Counted from the stretch's first letter, positions 7,101-16,337 are shown. The stretch: 36,471 nt of DNA from an uncultured Paludibacter sp. (GCA_937897985.1 CALCBD010000047.1:1-36471); one strand, 5' to 3'. Notes: a model not told the origin generated them from the sequence alone. Numbers and translations are program-made.

Positions 7101-8291
7101 TTAATCCACTGAATTTAAAAACCGCCATGCAATCCAGGCCAGTCCACCGAATCCTGTCTCCAGTGCATTTTCGTCGATTTTAAAAGTGGCGCTGTGTAAG
7201 CCTCCTGTATCTGCATTCGAAGTTCCTTTAACCCCGAAACGATAAAAAGTACAGGGATATTGTTGTGTGAAAAATGCAAAATCCTCGGAAGTCATTCTCA
7301 TTTCGAGGTCGACCACCCGGTTTTCGCCCACCCATTCGGTGGCAAATTGCCGGGCCATTGAAGTAATTTTTACATCATTAATCACACAGGGATATCCGTC
7401 AGGAATTTCTGTTTCGGCAGTGCAACCATAGGCTGAAGCCGTTTCGTTAATGATTCGGAGAATATGTTCTTTTGCACGGGCTCTCCATTTTTCATCTACA
7501 GTTCTGAATGTTCCCGATAGCAGTACTTCATGCGGAATGATGTTCTGTGCTCCTCCGGCAATGAGTTTTCCAAACGTAAGTACCATTGGTAAAAGCGGAT
7601 GGCAAAGCCTGCTTCGGACCTGTTGCAGCGATACAAGCGTCTGTGCGGCACATAACACGGTATCGTTCGCCAGGTGAGGCAAAGCACCATGACCGCCTTT
7701 CCCGTGTATTTTTACGTGAATTTCGTCGGCTGATGCCATGATCATTCCGGGAAGAAAGCCCAGTGTGCCTGTCGGATAATCCACCGATACATGTTGGGCT
7801 ATGATTAAATCAGGTTTGATTTCATCGAATATTCCATCTTCGAGCATTAATCTTGCTCCTCCGGGAGCTTTTTCTTCGCCGGGTTGAAAAATGAGTAATA
7901 CTGTTCCTTCGAACTGATCGCGGAGTTCATTTAAAATCCGGGCTGCACCCAGCAGGCAGGCTGTGTGGGCATCGTGTCCGCAGGCATGCATCACATTTTC
8001 ATTAAGCGATTTCCAGACCAGGTCGGTGGCTTCGCAAACCGGTAGTGCATCCATGTCGGCCCGTAGTGCCACGACTTTACTTTCGGGGTTTCGTCCCCTG
8101 ATACTACCTGTAATTCCGTTTCCGCCAATCCCAGTTTTGAAAGGAATCTGCATTTCGAATAGTTGCTGTTCAATGAATTTTGCGGTTTGAAATTCTTCGA
8201 ACGATAATTCGGGATGAGCATGTAAATACCGGTAACATTCAATCACATATTCATTGTACCGGTGGGTCAAAGCCTTTATATTATTTTGCAT
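7101..8291 (-). CDS. M20 family amidohydrolase (N-acyl amino acid / hippurate hydrolase type)
   Basis: A 396-residue zinc amidohydrolase of the M20D group. Metal-site motifs are visible: ADMDALP (79-84), MHACGHDAH (101-109, with C104, H106 and H109) and the FQPGEE glutamates. The small dimerisation domain sits in the middle (HVKIHGKGGHGALP). Relatives release amino acids from N-acetyl, benzoyl or indole-acetyl conjugates. There is no signal peptide, so it is cytosolic, unlike the two operon partners. It is the first gene of the leftward operon; a candidate promoter -7 box (TACTTTTG) lies about 100 bases upstream. Family assignment is secure, substrate is not. Confidence 0.92.
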   Translation of the reverse strand: MQNNIKALTHRYNEYVIECYRYLHAHPELSFEEFQTAKFIEQQLFEMQIPFKTGIGGNGITGSIRGRNPESKVVALRADMDALPVCEATDLVWKSLNENVMHACGHDAHTACLLGAARILNELRDQFEGTVLLIFQPGEEKAPGGARLMLEDGIFDEIKPDLIIAQHVSVDYPTGTLGFLPGMIMASADEIHVKIHGKGGHGALPHLANDTVLCAAQTLVSLQQVRSRLCHPLLPMVLTFGKLIAGGAQNIIPHEVLLSGTFRTVDEKWRARAKEHILRIINETASAYGCTAETEIPDGYPCVINDVKITSMARQFATEWVGENRVVDLEMRMTSEDFAFFTQQYPCTFYRFGVKGTSNADTGGLHSATFKIDENALETGFGGLAWIAWRFLNSVD

Positions 8292-8689
8292 TTTTTTCAG
8301 CTTGTAACGAAATGACTCTCAATTTTGTGGAAAATATTCATCCATTTACTTTTTTGAAAAACCCGGCAGGTATATTCAAATCAAATGAATTGTGCAAAAG
8401 TAATGTTTTTTGAATGAAATATTATTGTAAAAAATCATTCCTTTGTTTTTTTATTTGTGTGTTTTTTAAAAATTAAATTTTTTAATAAACGATTTTAAAA
8501 AATGTTTTTAAATGACTAAAATATAATAAATAAACAGGACTGTCGGCATTATCCGTTCAATTTTTATATTTTTGCAATTCCATAGATTGAAATCTGCTGA
8601 ATTATTGCTTGCGGATTTTTCTAATTTTCATTTTTTCTATTTAACTAATTGATATTTAAAGTATAATATAAAAAATTATTTATTGAATC
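8292..8689. other. Divergent intergenic region with two promoter boxes
   Basis: About 400 AT-rich bases between divergent genes, no ORF of note. It holds a minus-strand TACTTTTG (8402-8395) facing the amidohydrolase and a plus-strand TATTTTTG (8567-8574) facing the DUF1573 gene. Both fit the TAnnTTTG -7 consensus, but neither has a clear TTG at the proper distance upstream. Confidence 0.45.
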
Positions 8690-9772
8690 ATGAAAAAGTA
8701 CAGTTTATTATTACTTGCTACTGCATTTACATTAGCTTCTTTTGCACAAAAGGCAGTAATTACTTTTGAAACCAAAACTTACGAATTTGGTAAAATTGCT
8801 GAAGAAGATGGAAATGCAACCTATGTATTTAAATTTTCAAATACCGGAAATGCGCCTTTAGTAGTTAATCGTGTTCAGGCTTCATGTGGTTGCACAACGC
8901 CAACCTGGACCAAAGAACCAATTGAACCGGGTAAAAGCGGATCAGTGACAGTAACTTACAATCCTGTGGGACGTCCGGGAATGTTTACCAAGACCATCAC
9001 CGTTTACAGCAATGCTTCTGAAGAACAGGTAGTGTTAATTATCAAAGGTGAAGTGATTCCGAAATCTCAAACCGGCTCGTCGGCATATCCCGTGATTATG
9101 GGTGACCTTCGTTTAAAATCAAAGGTGGTTCAGGTGAATAATGTGGAAAAAGGAAAGAGCATGAATCGCGTAATCGAAATTCAAAATGCCGGTAAAACAG
9201 ACTTAAAACCTGTTTTGGAAAACCTCCCCGCTTATATTTCTGTTTCCGTACAGCCTGAAGTTTTAAAACCAAATCAGACAGGAAATATTACATTTACTTT
9301 CAATAGCAAAAATACAAATCAGTGGGGACCTGTGACCGACGAAATTTATATGGTTCTGAATAATCAGCGCAAATATTCAGATGAGTTTCAAATGAGAGTG
9401 ATTGGAAATGTAGTTGAAGATTTCAGTAAACTTACTCTCGATCAGAAACAAAAAGCTCCGATTCTCGAAACTAAAGGACGTACAATTGATTTTGGAGTTG
9501 TAAAACAGAATTCTAAAAAATCTTTCAAATTCAATCTGACAAATAAAGGTATTAATGCGCTGGAAATCAGAAGGGTTATTAATAATAACAGCGAACTTAA
9601 AGTGTTCCCCGTTAAAATGTCCGTTAAAAGTGGTAAGACACAGGCTTTGGCTGTCGATTTGAATGCCAGGTTACTGCCCGAAGGTGATTATAAAAAATCA
9701 ATTACCATACAGACCAATGATCCGGATAATTCATTTGTAATCATCGTGATTAACTGGAAAGTACAAAAATAA
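8690..9772 (+). CDS. DUF1573 domain protein, secreted
   Basis: A 360-residue protein with a signal peptide (1-19, cleavage after SFA) followed by repeated immunoglobulin-like beta modules. The first carries the DUF1573 hallmark: TYEFGKIAEEDG, then FSNTGNAPLVV and ASCGCTTP with its paired cysteines. The third repeats the theme (TIDFGVVKQNS, then FNLTNKGINALEI) but without cysteines. Related modules occur in ASPM/SPD-2/Hydin-type domains. DUF1573 proteins are abundant and exported in Bacteroidota; their role is unknown, perhaps in envelope structure. It is followed by a hairpin that probably ends its transcript, so it seems monocistronic. Confidence 0.9.
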   Translation: MKKYSLLLLATAFTLASFAQKAVITFETKTYEFGKIAEEDGNATYVFKFSNTGNAPLVVNRVQASCGCTTPTWTKEPIEPGKSGSVTVTYNPVGRPGMFTKTITVYSNASEEQVVLIIKGEVIPKSQTGSSAYPVIMGDLRLKSKVVQVNNVEKGKSMNRVIEIQNAGKTDLKPVLENLPAYISVSVQPEVLKPNQTGNITFTFNSKNTNQWGPVTDEIYMVLNNQRKYSDEFQMRVIGNVVEDFSKLTLDQKQKAPILETKGRTIDFGVVKQNSKKSFKFNLTNKGINALEIRRVINNNSELKVFPVKMSVKSGKTQALAVDLNARLLPEGDYKKSITIQTNDPDNSFVIIVINWKVQK

Positions 9773-9793
9773 TTTTGTTCCGGAAAATATCTG

Positions 9794-9831
9794 AAGAGTC
9801 ATGATTTTTATTAATTTCGTGGCTCTTTGTC
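9794..9831 (+). terminator. Probable terminator after the DUF1573 gene
   Basis: An 8-bp stem (AAGAGTCA at 9794-9801 with TGGCTCTT at 9820-9827, one G-T pair) followed by a modest T-rich run. It covers the TTG codon at 9827, which argues that meaB does not start there. Confidence 0.5.
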
Positions 9832-9889
9832 TTTCTTAAATGTCTCTGAATTTTCAAACGTAGTTTTTTCAATTTTAAATTTTCATAAA

Positions 9890-10984
9890 GTGCATTACCA
9901 TCATCACCCTGAAAATGATCCGAAATACAAAGGATTGACTGTCAACGAAGGAGTTGATTCTGTACCTGTAATGAATCCTTACAGGAAACAAAGAACCAAA
10001 CGCCGGAATTTTACTCCGGCCGAGTATGTTGAGGGAATCCTCAAGTCGGATGTTTCTGTTTTAAGTCAGGCAGTTACATTGGTCGAAAGTTCATTGCCCG
10101 AACATCAGGCAATAGCTCAGGAAGTGATTGAAAAATGTCTGCCTTATGCCGGAAATTCTGTCAGACTCGGAATAACCGGAGTTCCGGGTGCCGGTAAAAG
10201 TACATTTATTGAAGCACTTGGAATGCATTTGGTTCGTAACGGACAAAAGCTGGCTGTACTTGCTATTGACCCGAGCAGCGAACGTTCAAAGGGGAGTATA
10301 CTTGGCGATAAAACACGCATGGAAGAACTTTCGGTGGCACGGAATGCATTTATTCGCCCTTCACCTTCTGCTGGTTCGCTGGGTGGAGTAGCCCGGAAAA
10401 CCCGCGAAAGTATTGTGCTTTGCGAGGCTGCCGGATTTAATAATATTTTTGTGGAAACTGTAGGAGTAGGACAATCGGAAACTGCTGTTCATTCAATGGT
10501 CGATTTTTTCCTCCTTATTCAGTTGGCCGGAACCGGCGATGAATTACAGGGCATTAAACGGGGCATAATGGAAATGGCCGATGGGATTGCAATTAATAAA
10601 TGCGATGGAAACAATGTTGATAAAGCTAATGTGGCTAAAGTTCAGTTTAAGAATGCATTACATCTGTTTCCTGCACCTGCTTCGGGCTGGTCACCCGATG
10701 TGGTTACCTGCTCATCCGTCGAAAATACCGGTATTGAGGAAGTGTGGCAAATGGTGTTGAATTACATCGGTTTTGTGAAAAATAATCAGTATTTTGAATT
10801 CAGACGAAATTCACAATCGAAGTATTGGATGTATGAAACGATTAATGATTACCTGAAAAACAGTTTTTATCAAAATTCCGAAATTCAGGATTTATTGGTC
10901 AAAGCCGAAGCCCGCGTTCTGGCAAGCGAAGTAAGTTCGTTTATTGCTGCTAAAGAATTGCTCGACAGATATTTTAAAAGATAA
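9890..10984 (+). CDS. meaB: MeaB/ArgK family G3E GTPase, methylmalonyl-CoA mutase chaperone
   Basis: A G3E-class P-loop GTPase. Visible motifs are the Walker A GVPGAGKST, a switch/Walker B region ending FVETVGVGQSE, and NKCDG as the base-recognition motif. MeaB guards adenosylcobalamin-dependent methylmalonyl-CoA mutase: it gates cofactor loading and release using GTP. The N-terminal stretch HHPENDPKYKGLTVNEGV is the usual Bacteroidota extension. I place the start at GTG 9890 (364 residues). The frame is open to a TTG at 9827, but that codon lies in the preceding hairpin and would add 21 residues foreign to the family. The mutase genes themselves are not in this window. Confidence is high for the family, moderate for the start. 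Confidence 0.92.
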   Translation: MHYHHHPENDPKYKGLTVNEGVDSVPVMNPYRKQRTKRRNFTPAEYVEGILKSDVSVLSQAVTLVESSLPEHQAIAQEVIEKCLPYAGNSVRLGITGVPGAGKSTFIEALGMHLVRNGQKLAVLAIDPSSERSKGSILGDKTRMEELSVARNAFIRPSPSAGSLGGVARKTRESIVLCEAAGFNNIFVETVGVGQSETAVHSMVDFFLLIQLAGTGDELQGIKRGIMEMADGIAINKCDGNNVDKANVAKVQFKNALHLFPAPASGWSPDVVTCSSVENTGIEEVWQMVLNYIGFVKNNQYFEFRRNSQSKYWMYETINDYLKNSFYQNSEIQDLLVKAEARVLASEVSSFIAAKELLDRYFKR

Positions 10985-11058
10985 TTCCGGGGCTGAAGGA
11001 ATTTCCTGATGAATGTGTTGATTTTTTGAATAACCTGCTTATAATTTGTAAGAGGTAT

Positions 11059-11137
11059 TTTTTGAACAGGACGACACAAAGTCGCAACGACCCGAAGAAA
11101 ACTCTTTTGCGGCTTTGTGTGTCTTTATGTTCAAAAA
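11059..11137. repeat. Imperfect inverted repeat (MITE-like hairpin)
   Basis: The arms are TTTTTGAACA (11059-11068) with TGTTCAAAAA (11128-11137), and inside them GACACAAAGTCGCAA (11073-11087) with TTGCGGCTTTGTGTGTC (11107-11123). The arms match with few exceptions and enclose a 19-base loop. It looks like a small palindromic element; it lies directly before a methyltransferase remnant. Confidence 0.6.
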
Positions 11138-11138
11138 A

Positions 11139-11306
11139 ATGAATTATTTAATACTCAGCTTACAATTTGTGCCCGATCCGTTTATGGTTTCGGGAAGTAC
11201 AGCAGTCGCAGCTAAAACGTTGAACTTTAATTATTTTGGTTTCGGATTAAATCCGGAATTTTGCAAAAGTGCCAATAAGCGGATTCTTGATATAAGTAAT
11301 CTTTAA
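11139..11306 (+). pseudogene. C-terminal remnant of a DNA methyltransferase
   Basis: A 55-codon frame reading VPDPFMVSGSTAVAAKTL and then GLNPEFCKSANKRI. This is close to motif I and the following strand of N4/N6 amino-methyltransferases of the beta group, normally DPFxGSGTT with NPEYxxxAxxRI. Two key motif I residues are changed (GSGTT has become VSGST), and the catalytic DPPY motif and target-recognition region are missing, so it cannot be an enzyme. The upstream part seems lost; an imperfect hairpin repeat occupies the place where it should be. It sits alone between meaB and the leftward metY. I consider the homology likely from motif order, but a profile search would settle it. Confidence 0.6.
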
Positions 11307-11337
11307 TTCAAACATTTTTTACTTTGTATTCCTTCGG

Positions 11338-12636
11338 TTAACTGATTGCTTCAAAAGCTGTAGTCAGATCGGCTTTTATATCATCAATGTGCTCTATACC
11401 AACTGAAATACGTAATAAACCCGGAAAAACACCTGCCGAAATTTTATCTTCAGCCGATAGTTGTTCGTGGGTTGTGGCTGCCGGATGTATGATCAGTGAT
11501 TTTGCATCTCCCACATTGGCAAGGTGACTGATCAGTTTCAGATTGTTAATGAAAACATCAGCTTTCTCAGGATCTCCTTTTAATTTGAACGATAGTACAC
11601 CTCCGAATCCGCGTTTCAGGTATTTCAGAGCCAGCGTGTGATAAGCACTGCTTTTCAGACCCGGATAATTGACATATTCCACAGCCGGATGATTTTCTAA
11701 CCACTGAGCAAGTTCGAGTGCATTTTGCACATGCCGTTCTACTCTTAACGACAGCGTTTCAAGCCCCTGAAGTAAAAGGAATGAATTGAAGGGACTAATG
11801 GCATTTCCCCAGTCACGCAAGCCTTCAACGCGGGCCCTGATGTTGAAAGCAATGTTACCAAACGGACCATCGAAACCGAATACATCCCAGAAAACCAATC
11901 CGTGATAACTGTCGGAAGGCTCGGTGAAAGCCGGAAATTTACCATTTCCCCAGTTGAATTTACCGCTGTCCACTATAACACCTCCCAATGAAGTTCCGTG
12001 ACCACCAATCCACTTGGTAGCCGATTCGACCACTATACTTGCTCCGTGTTCGATAGGACGGAAAACAGCACCACCTGCACCGAAAGTGTTATCTACAATA
12101 AGTGGAATGTCATATTTTGACGCAACTGCTGCAATTGCTTCAAAATCAGGGATGTTTAAGTCGGGATTGCCGATTGTTTCGATATAAATTGCCTTAGTGT
12201 TTGCATCAATAAGTGCTTCGAAAGTTTCGGGTTTGTCGTCGGCAGTAAATTTTACATCCACGCCCAAACGTCTGAACTGATTTTTGAACTGGTTGTAAGT
12301 TCCACCATACAAATGAGATGTGGATACAAAATTGTCGCCGGCCTGTAATATGTTATTCAGAGCCAGGAACTGTGCCGACTGACCCGAGGAGGTTGCAAGT
12401 GCAGTAACACCACCTTCGAGAGCGGCTATACGTTTTTCAAACACATCTGTCGTGGGGTTCATTAACCGGGTATATATATTACCGAATTTACGCAATGCAA
12501 ACAGATCTGCACCATCGGCAGCATCGTCGAAAACATAAGAACTGGTTTGATAGATGGGTACTGCGCGTGACTTTGTTGTTCCATCAACGACTTGACCTGC
12601 ATGTACCTGAAGAGTTTCAAATTTTAATTCTGACAT
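11338..12636 (-). CDS. metY: O-acetylhomoserine sulfhydrylase (aminocarboxypropyltransferase)
   Basis: A 432-residue Cys/Met-metabolism PLP enzyme. The PLP lysine is K208 in SATKWIGGHG; the SGQSAQF and DNTFGAGGAVFRPIEHGA segments are also family hallmarks. The length of about 430 and the insert after GVIVDSGKFNWG fit O-acetylhomoserine sulfhydrylase (MetY) better than the shorter cystathionine gamma-synthase/lyase group. It makes homocysteine from O-acetylhomoserine and sulfide in the cytosol. It follows cysK by 92 bases in the same direction, so both sulfide-fixing enzymes are probably made together. No riboswitch is visible ahead of it. Confidence 0.93.
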   Translation of the reverse strand: MSELKFETLQVHAGQVVDGTTKSRAVPIYQTSSYVFDDAADGADLFALRKFGNIYTRLMNPTTDVFEKRIAALEGGVTALATSSGQSAQFLALNNILQAGDNFVSTSHLYGGTYNQFKNQFRRLGVDVKFTADDKPETFEALIDANTKAIYIETIGNPDLNIPDFEAIAAVASKYDIPLIVDNTFGAGGAVFRPIEHGASIVVESATKWIGGHGTSLGGVIVDSGKFNWGNGKFPAFTEPSDSYHGLVFWDVFGFDGPFGNIAFNIRARVEGLRDWGNAISPFNSFLLLQGLETLSLRVERHVQNALELAQWLENHPAVEYVNYPGLKSSAYHTLALKYLKRGFGGVLSFKLKGDPEKADVFINNLKLISHLANVGDAKSLIIHPAATTHEQLSAEDKISAGVFPGLLRISVGIEHIDDIKADLTTAFEAIS

Positions 12637-12728
12637 AATTTTGGGATGTAAAAGGTTCGGAGTTACTGAACATTTTAATTTGAGAATGTGTCAGCCACTC
12701 CGACGGATGTATAATTAATTTTTATTTT

Positions 12729-13676
12729 TTATAAAGGATAATCTTCGAACGCGTAAAGTAAAGTTGATAAATAGCGCTCACCTGTGTCCGGCAGCAGTGC
12801 TACGATAGTTTTACCTTTGTTTTCAGGACGTTGGGCAAGCAAAGTTGCGGCATAAGCGGCAGCTCCGCTCGAGATGCCAACCAGCATTCCTTCCTGTTTG
12901 GCCAGTTCGCGCGAAGTAAGTATGGCCTGATCGTTGGTAATCTGAATGATTTCATCGATAACCGCAGGATCGAAATTTTTGGGGATGAAACCGGCTCCGA
13001 TGCCCTGAATCTTATGTGGTCCGGGATTGCCGCCTGATAAAACCGGTGAATCTGAAGGTTCAACCGCAACAATCTGAACAGCAGGGTTCTTTTCTTTCAG
13101 GTATTTTCCCACACCACTTATCGTTCCACCGGTGCCCACGCCACCTACAAATATATCCACAGCACCGTTTGTATCATTCCAGATTTCAGGGCCGGTGGTT
13201 TTGTAATGTATGTCCGGATTGGATGGGTTTTCAAACTGTTGCGGAATAAAGGAGGCCGGGTTCGATTCGTGTAATTCCTGAGCTTTGGCTATTGCACCTT
13301 TCATCCCGAGCGAACCCGGAGTTAATACCAGATTGGCTCCGAACGCTTTCAGCAGATTCCGGCGCTCAATACTCATTGTTTCGGGCATGCAAAGCGTTAA
13401 TTTATAACCTTTCACAGCCGAAACCATAGCCAGCCCGATTCCGGTATTCCCGCTCGTGGGCTCAATAATTTCTGTGCCGGGTTTCAGAATTCCGGTGGCT
13501 TCAGCTTCTTCAATCATCGCGAGGGCTATGCGTTCCTTTACACATCCTGCCGGATTAAATGATTCTAATTTTACAGTTATATTTGCTGCTATATTTTTAT
13601 TAGCTGCATAATTTGACAGTTGAACCAGAGGAGTATTTCCGATGAGTTCGTTGATGTTTTTTGCTATTTTTGCCAT
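12729..13676 (-). CDS. cysK: Cysteine synthase A (O-acetylserine sulfhydrylase)
   Basis: A 315-residue fold-type II PLP enzyme that makes cysteine from O-acetylserine and sulfide. PLP-site motifs: K47 in NPAGCVKERIA, the TSGNTG loop at 74-79, GTGGT-type phosphate loop (GVGTGGTISGVG), and the C-terminal LLPDTGERYLS motif of cysteine synthases. One oddity: the normally conserved S-V-K-D around the lysine reads C-V-K-E; the lysine itself is kept. First gene of the leftward cysK-metY pair with a good promoter just upstream. Confidence 0.94.
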   Translation of the reverse strand: MAKIAKNINELIGNTPLVQLSNYAANKNIAANITVKLESFNPAGCVKERIALAMIEEAEATGILKPGTEIIEPTSGNTGIGLAMVSAVKGYKLTLCMPETMSIERRNLLKAFGANLVLTPGSLGMKGAIAKAQELHESNPASFIPQQFENPSNPDIHYKTTGPEIWNDTNGAVDIFVGGVGTGGTISGVGKYLKEKNPAVQIVAVEPSDSPVLSGGNPGPHKIQGIGAGFIPKNFDPAVIDEIIQITNDQAILTSRELAKQEGMLVGISSGAAAYAATLLAQRPENKGKTIVALLPDTGERYLSTLLYAFEDYPL

Positions 13677-13704
13677 GATTAATCTGCTTTATTTTTTTAC
13701 AATG

Positions 13705-13735
13705 CAAAAATATAAGTTCACTATCGTTTCTGCAA
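13705..13735 (-). promoter_or_regulatory. Promoter of cysK-metY
   Basis: Minus strand: TTG (13735-13733), 20 bases, TATTTTTG (13712-13705), a good match to the Bacteroidota consensus, about 30 bases before the cysK start. Confidence 0.6.
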
Positions 13736-13830
13736 TCGCATGAATAAGGTATTTTTATCTACCATAATGATGGTATATGATAAGTTGAATTTTTGTAACC
13801 GAAATAATAAAACCAGCAAATGGTTGATAA

Positions 13831-14766
13831 TTAAGGTATAATCATTTGAATCGCTTCGGGCATAATACTTATCTGAAAAGGCGATGATCCGTTTACAATG
13901 ATACCATCTGCTTCCATAAGCGCTTTTTTGTCGCACTGAATCAGCAATTTTCCGGTCTGAAACGATTCGATTACGGGGTGTTCAAGTATTTTTCCTGTGA
14001 AAAGATAAAAAAGCGCGCTGAAAATATCTTTCAGTTTGGGTTTTTTTGCCAGCATTACATCTAAAAGTCCATCGTAGGGCAGGGCATTGGGAGTTTGTTT
14101 CAATCCTCCGCCACTGTAACAGCCATTGGCTATATTCATGCTAAACATGCCTTCACTGATATTCCGTTCGCCGGAATATATTTTTACTCTATGAGCCCGG
14201 TAACTAAATACTGCAAGTAGTAATGATACAGAATACATAAATGAGTGACTGCCAAATATTTCCTTTAGACGGTGAGTCAGATTGACTACAGCAGCATCGA
14301 GACCGAGCCCGACTGAATTGATAAAATAATGAGCTTCCTGCTGACCCTCCATTTCGTATTCTACTTTGCCTATATCAATTTTTTGTGTTTTTCCTTTCAA
14401 AAACACTTCGATTGATTTTTTATAATCTGAATTTAATCCCCAAAACCGACCCCAGTCATTGCCTGTTCCGCGGGGAATCAGCGCAATTTTCAACTGTGAA
14501 GTGTTGATGATTTTTGAACTGAAAATTCCGTTAATAACTTCACTGACAGTTCCGTCGCCACCCAAAACGAGAATATTCCTGTAGTCGTGTTCCACAAAAT
14601 AGCGTGCTATTTTCGAGGCATGCCCGGCAAAACGGGTTACCCTGTAATCGAAAGGAATGTTTTCGTGCTTGAGTATAGTGAACAGATACCTTCGTTGTTG
14701 ACGGAATTTCTTTTTCCCCGATTTGGGGTTGATAATGATAGCCCAGTGTTGTGATGTGATTTCCAT
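13831..14766 (-). CDS. Diacylglycerol/sphingolipid kinase family protein (YegS/DagK-like)
   Basis: A 311-residue lipid kinase of the DAGK catalytic-domain family. Visible motifs: an N-terminal INPKSGKKK nucleotide-binding segment, the hallmark GGDGT (69-73), and IPRGTGNDWGRFWG, which binds nucleotide and metal. The second domain is beta-rich and ends with DGIIVNGS-type segments. Such enzymes phosphorylate diacylglycerol, other lipids or sphingosine bases; many Bacteroidota make sphingolipids, so a sphingoid substrate is possible but not shown. There is no signal peptide; membrane contact would be peripheral. It lies between cysK and aroC in the same orientation, with gaps of about 150 bases on each side, so it may be transcribed separately. 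Confidence 0.9.
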   Translation of the reverse strand: MEITSQHWAIIINPKSGKKKFRQQRRYLFTILKHENIPFDYRVTRFAGHASKIARYFVEHDYRNILVLGGDGTVSEVINGIFSSKIINTSQLKIALIPRGTGNDWGRFWGLNSDYKKSIEVFLKGKTQKIDIGKVEYEMEGQQEAHYFINSVGLGLDAAVVNLTHRLKEIFGSHSFMYSVSLLLAVFSYRAHRVKIYSGERNISEGMFSMNIANGCYSGGGLKQTPNALPYDGLLDVMLAKKPKLKDIFSALFYLFTGKILEHPVIESFQTGKLLIQCDKKALMEADGIIVNGSSPFQISIMPEAIQMIIP

Positions 14767-14916
14767 AGCCTGCTGACTCCCTGAAACGGGATTTTAATTT
14801 ATTGACTTTATTTCATTGTTTAAAAGGTAATATTTTGATATTCAGTCTTTTTCTTACTGTATTTTTGTACTGTAGAGTATTTTGTGACCTGTTTTAGAAA
14901 ATGCCGTAAAACCGGT

Positions 14917-16008
14917 TTATGCTATATCAGTTTCAATAACCTGTTGATTTCTTGTCAGGAATAAATCAAGAACAGTCATTGCTGCCATTGCTTCGACAAT
15001 CGGAACGGCACGCGGTAAAACGCATGGATCGTGTCTGCCCCTTGCTTCTAATTCAACCTCATTATAGTCAGTGTCCAGCGTATCCTGTTTCATTGAGATA
15101 GTAGCAACCGGTTTGAATAAAACGCGGAAATACACATCCTGCCCATTACTGATGCCACCCTGAATACCTCCTGAATTGTTGGTTTTGGTCGAAATTTTAT
15201 CACCGGCTTTTACAAAGGGATCGTTCATTTGAGAACCTTTTAAATGAACACCTTCAAAGCCGCGACCGTAATCAAATCCGTGGGATGCATTGATACTTAG
15301 CATTGCAGCGGCCAATCGTGCCTGTAATTTATCAAAAACCGGTTCGCCTATGCCTACCGGAAGTCCGCTTATGACACATGAAATGATTCCGCCTGTTGAA
15401 TCGCCCTGCTTTTTCAGTTCTTTGATATAATTTATCATTTTTTCGGCAGTTTCAGTGTCAGGGCAACGTACAATATTTGATTCTATCATTTCAAAACCGG
15501 TATTACCGTTTTCAGGCGGCATAGCTATAGGTCCGACCTGTGAGGTGTAGGCAGTAATTTTTACGCCCCATTGTTTCAAAACCAGTTTTGCCACGGCTCC
15601 TGCCACCACTCTCGATGCGGTTTCGCGGGCCGAACTTCGTCCCCCTCCGCGGTGGTCGCGTAATCCGTATTTCTGCTGATAAGTGAAATCGGCGTGTGAG
15701 GGTCTGTATATGTTTTTAAGATGGTCATAATCGTTGCTGTGCTGATTCTGATTCCGGATTACAAAAGCAATTGGTGTCCCCGTTGTTTTTCCTTCGAAAA
15801 TGCCTGAAAGAAATTCCACTTTATCATCTTCTTTGCGCGGTGTGGCTATACTCGACTGACCCGGTTTGCGCCTGTCCAGTTCTTCCTGTATAAATTTTTC
15901 GTCCAGAATAATGCCGGCAGGGCAACCGTCGATGATACCACCAATGCCCTTACCGTGCGATTCGCCAAAGGAAGTGAAAGTAAATAATTTACCAATGCTG
16001 TTTGACAT
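14917..16008 (-). CDS. aroC: Chorismate synthase
   Basis: A 363-residue protein collinear with chorismate synthase, which converts EPSP to chorismate with reduced FMN in the last shikimate step. The three signature regions are visible: GESHGKGIGGIIDG at the N-terminus, GGGRSSARETASRVVAGA in the middle, and the C-terminal RGRHDPCVLPRAVPIVEAM. The length is normal and the N-terminus MSNSIGKLFTFTSFG is typical, which fixes the start. It is leftward and sits apart from other shikimate genes. Confidence 0.97.
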   Translation of the reverse strand: MSNSIGKLFTFTSFGESHGKGIGGIIDGCPAGIILDEKFIQEELDRRKPGQSSIATPRKEDDKVEFLSGIFEGKTTGTPIAFVIRNQNQHSNDYDHLKNIYRPSHADFTYQQKYGLRDHRGGGRSSARETASRVVAGAVAKLVLKQWGVKITAYTSQVGPIAMPPENGNTGFEMIESNIVRCPDTETAEKMINYIKELKKQGDSTGGIISCVISGLPVGIGEPVFDKLQARLAAAMLSINASHGFDYGRGFEGVHLKGSQMNDPFVKAGDKISTKTNNSGGIQGGISNGQDVYFRVLFKPVATISMKQDTLDTDYNEVELEARGRHDPCVLPRAVPIVEAMAAMTVLDLFLTRNQQVIETDIA

Positions 16009-16337
16009 ACAAAATTATTTTGATTGTTTTACAATAGTTATTATATAAGTCAGTGTATATTATGAGATTACAGTTCAAAGCAAAGAACACTGTGCTCAGA
16101 TATGCCGGTTATAGTGTCCTCAAATATCCGCAATGTAGCGAAATGAGAAAAACTCAGAAGTTTTTCTGTGAATCCGATAGAAATCAGGATTGTAATCCGG
16201 CGTTTTCCTCAATAAACAGGGATGTCCCGTTTGTGTACAATAAAATATTATTCAATAAGTGAGTAACTTACATCATCTGTATTATAGAATTGCAAAGATA
16301 CTTTATTTCTGAAAATAATGAATTTATTAATTACAAA
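16009..16337. other. Intergenic region between slyD-like gene and aroC
   Basis: About 330 bases before aroC with no gene I can support. A 69-codon + strand frame (16053-16262) has no recognisable motif. No good TAnnTTTG box for aroC is seen. Confidence 0.4.

Noticed and set aside
16053..16262. 69-codon plus-strand ORF before aroC
   Set aside because: No motif, composition not convincing, no promoter; left as part of the gap.
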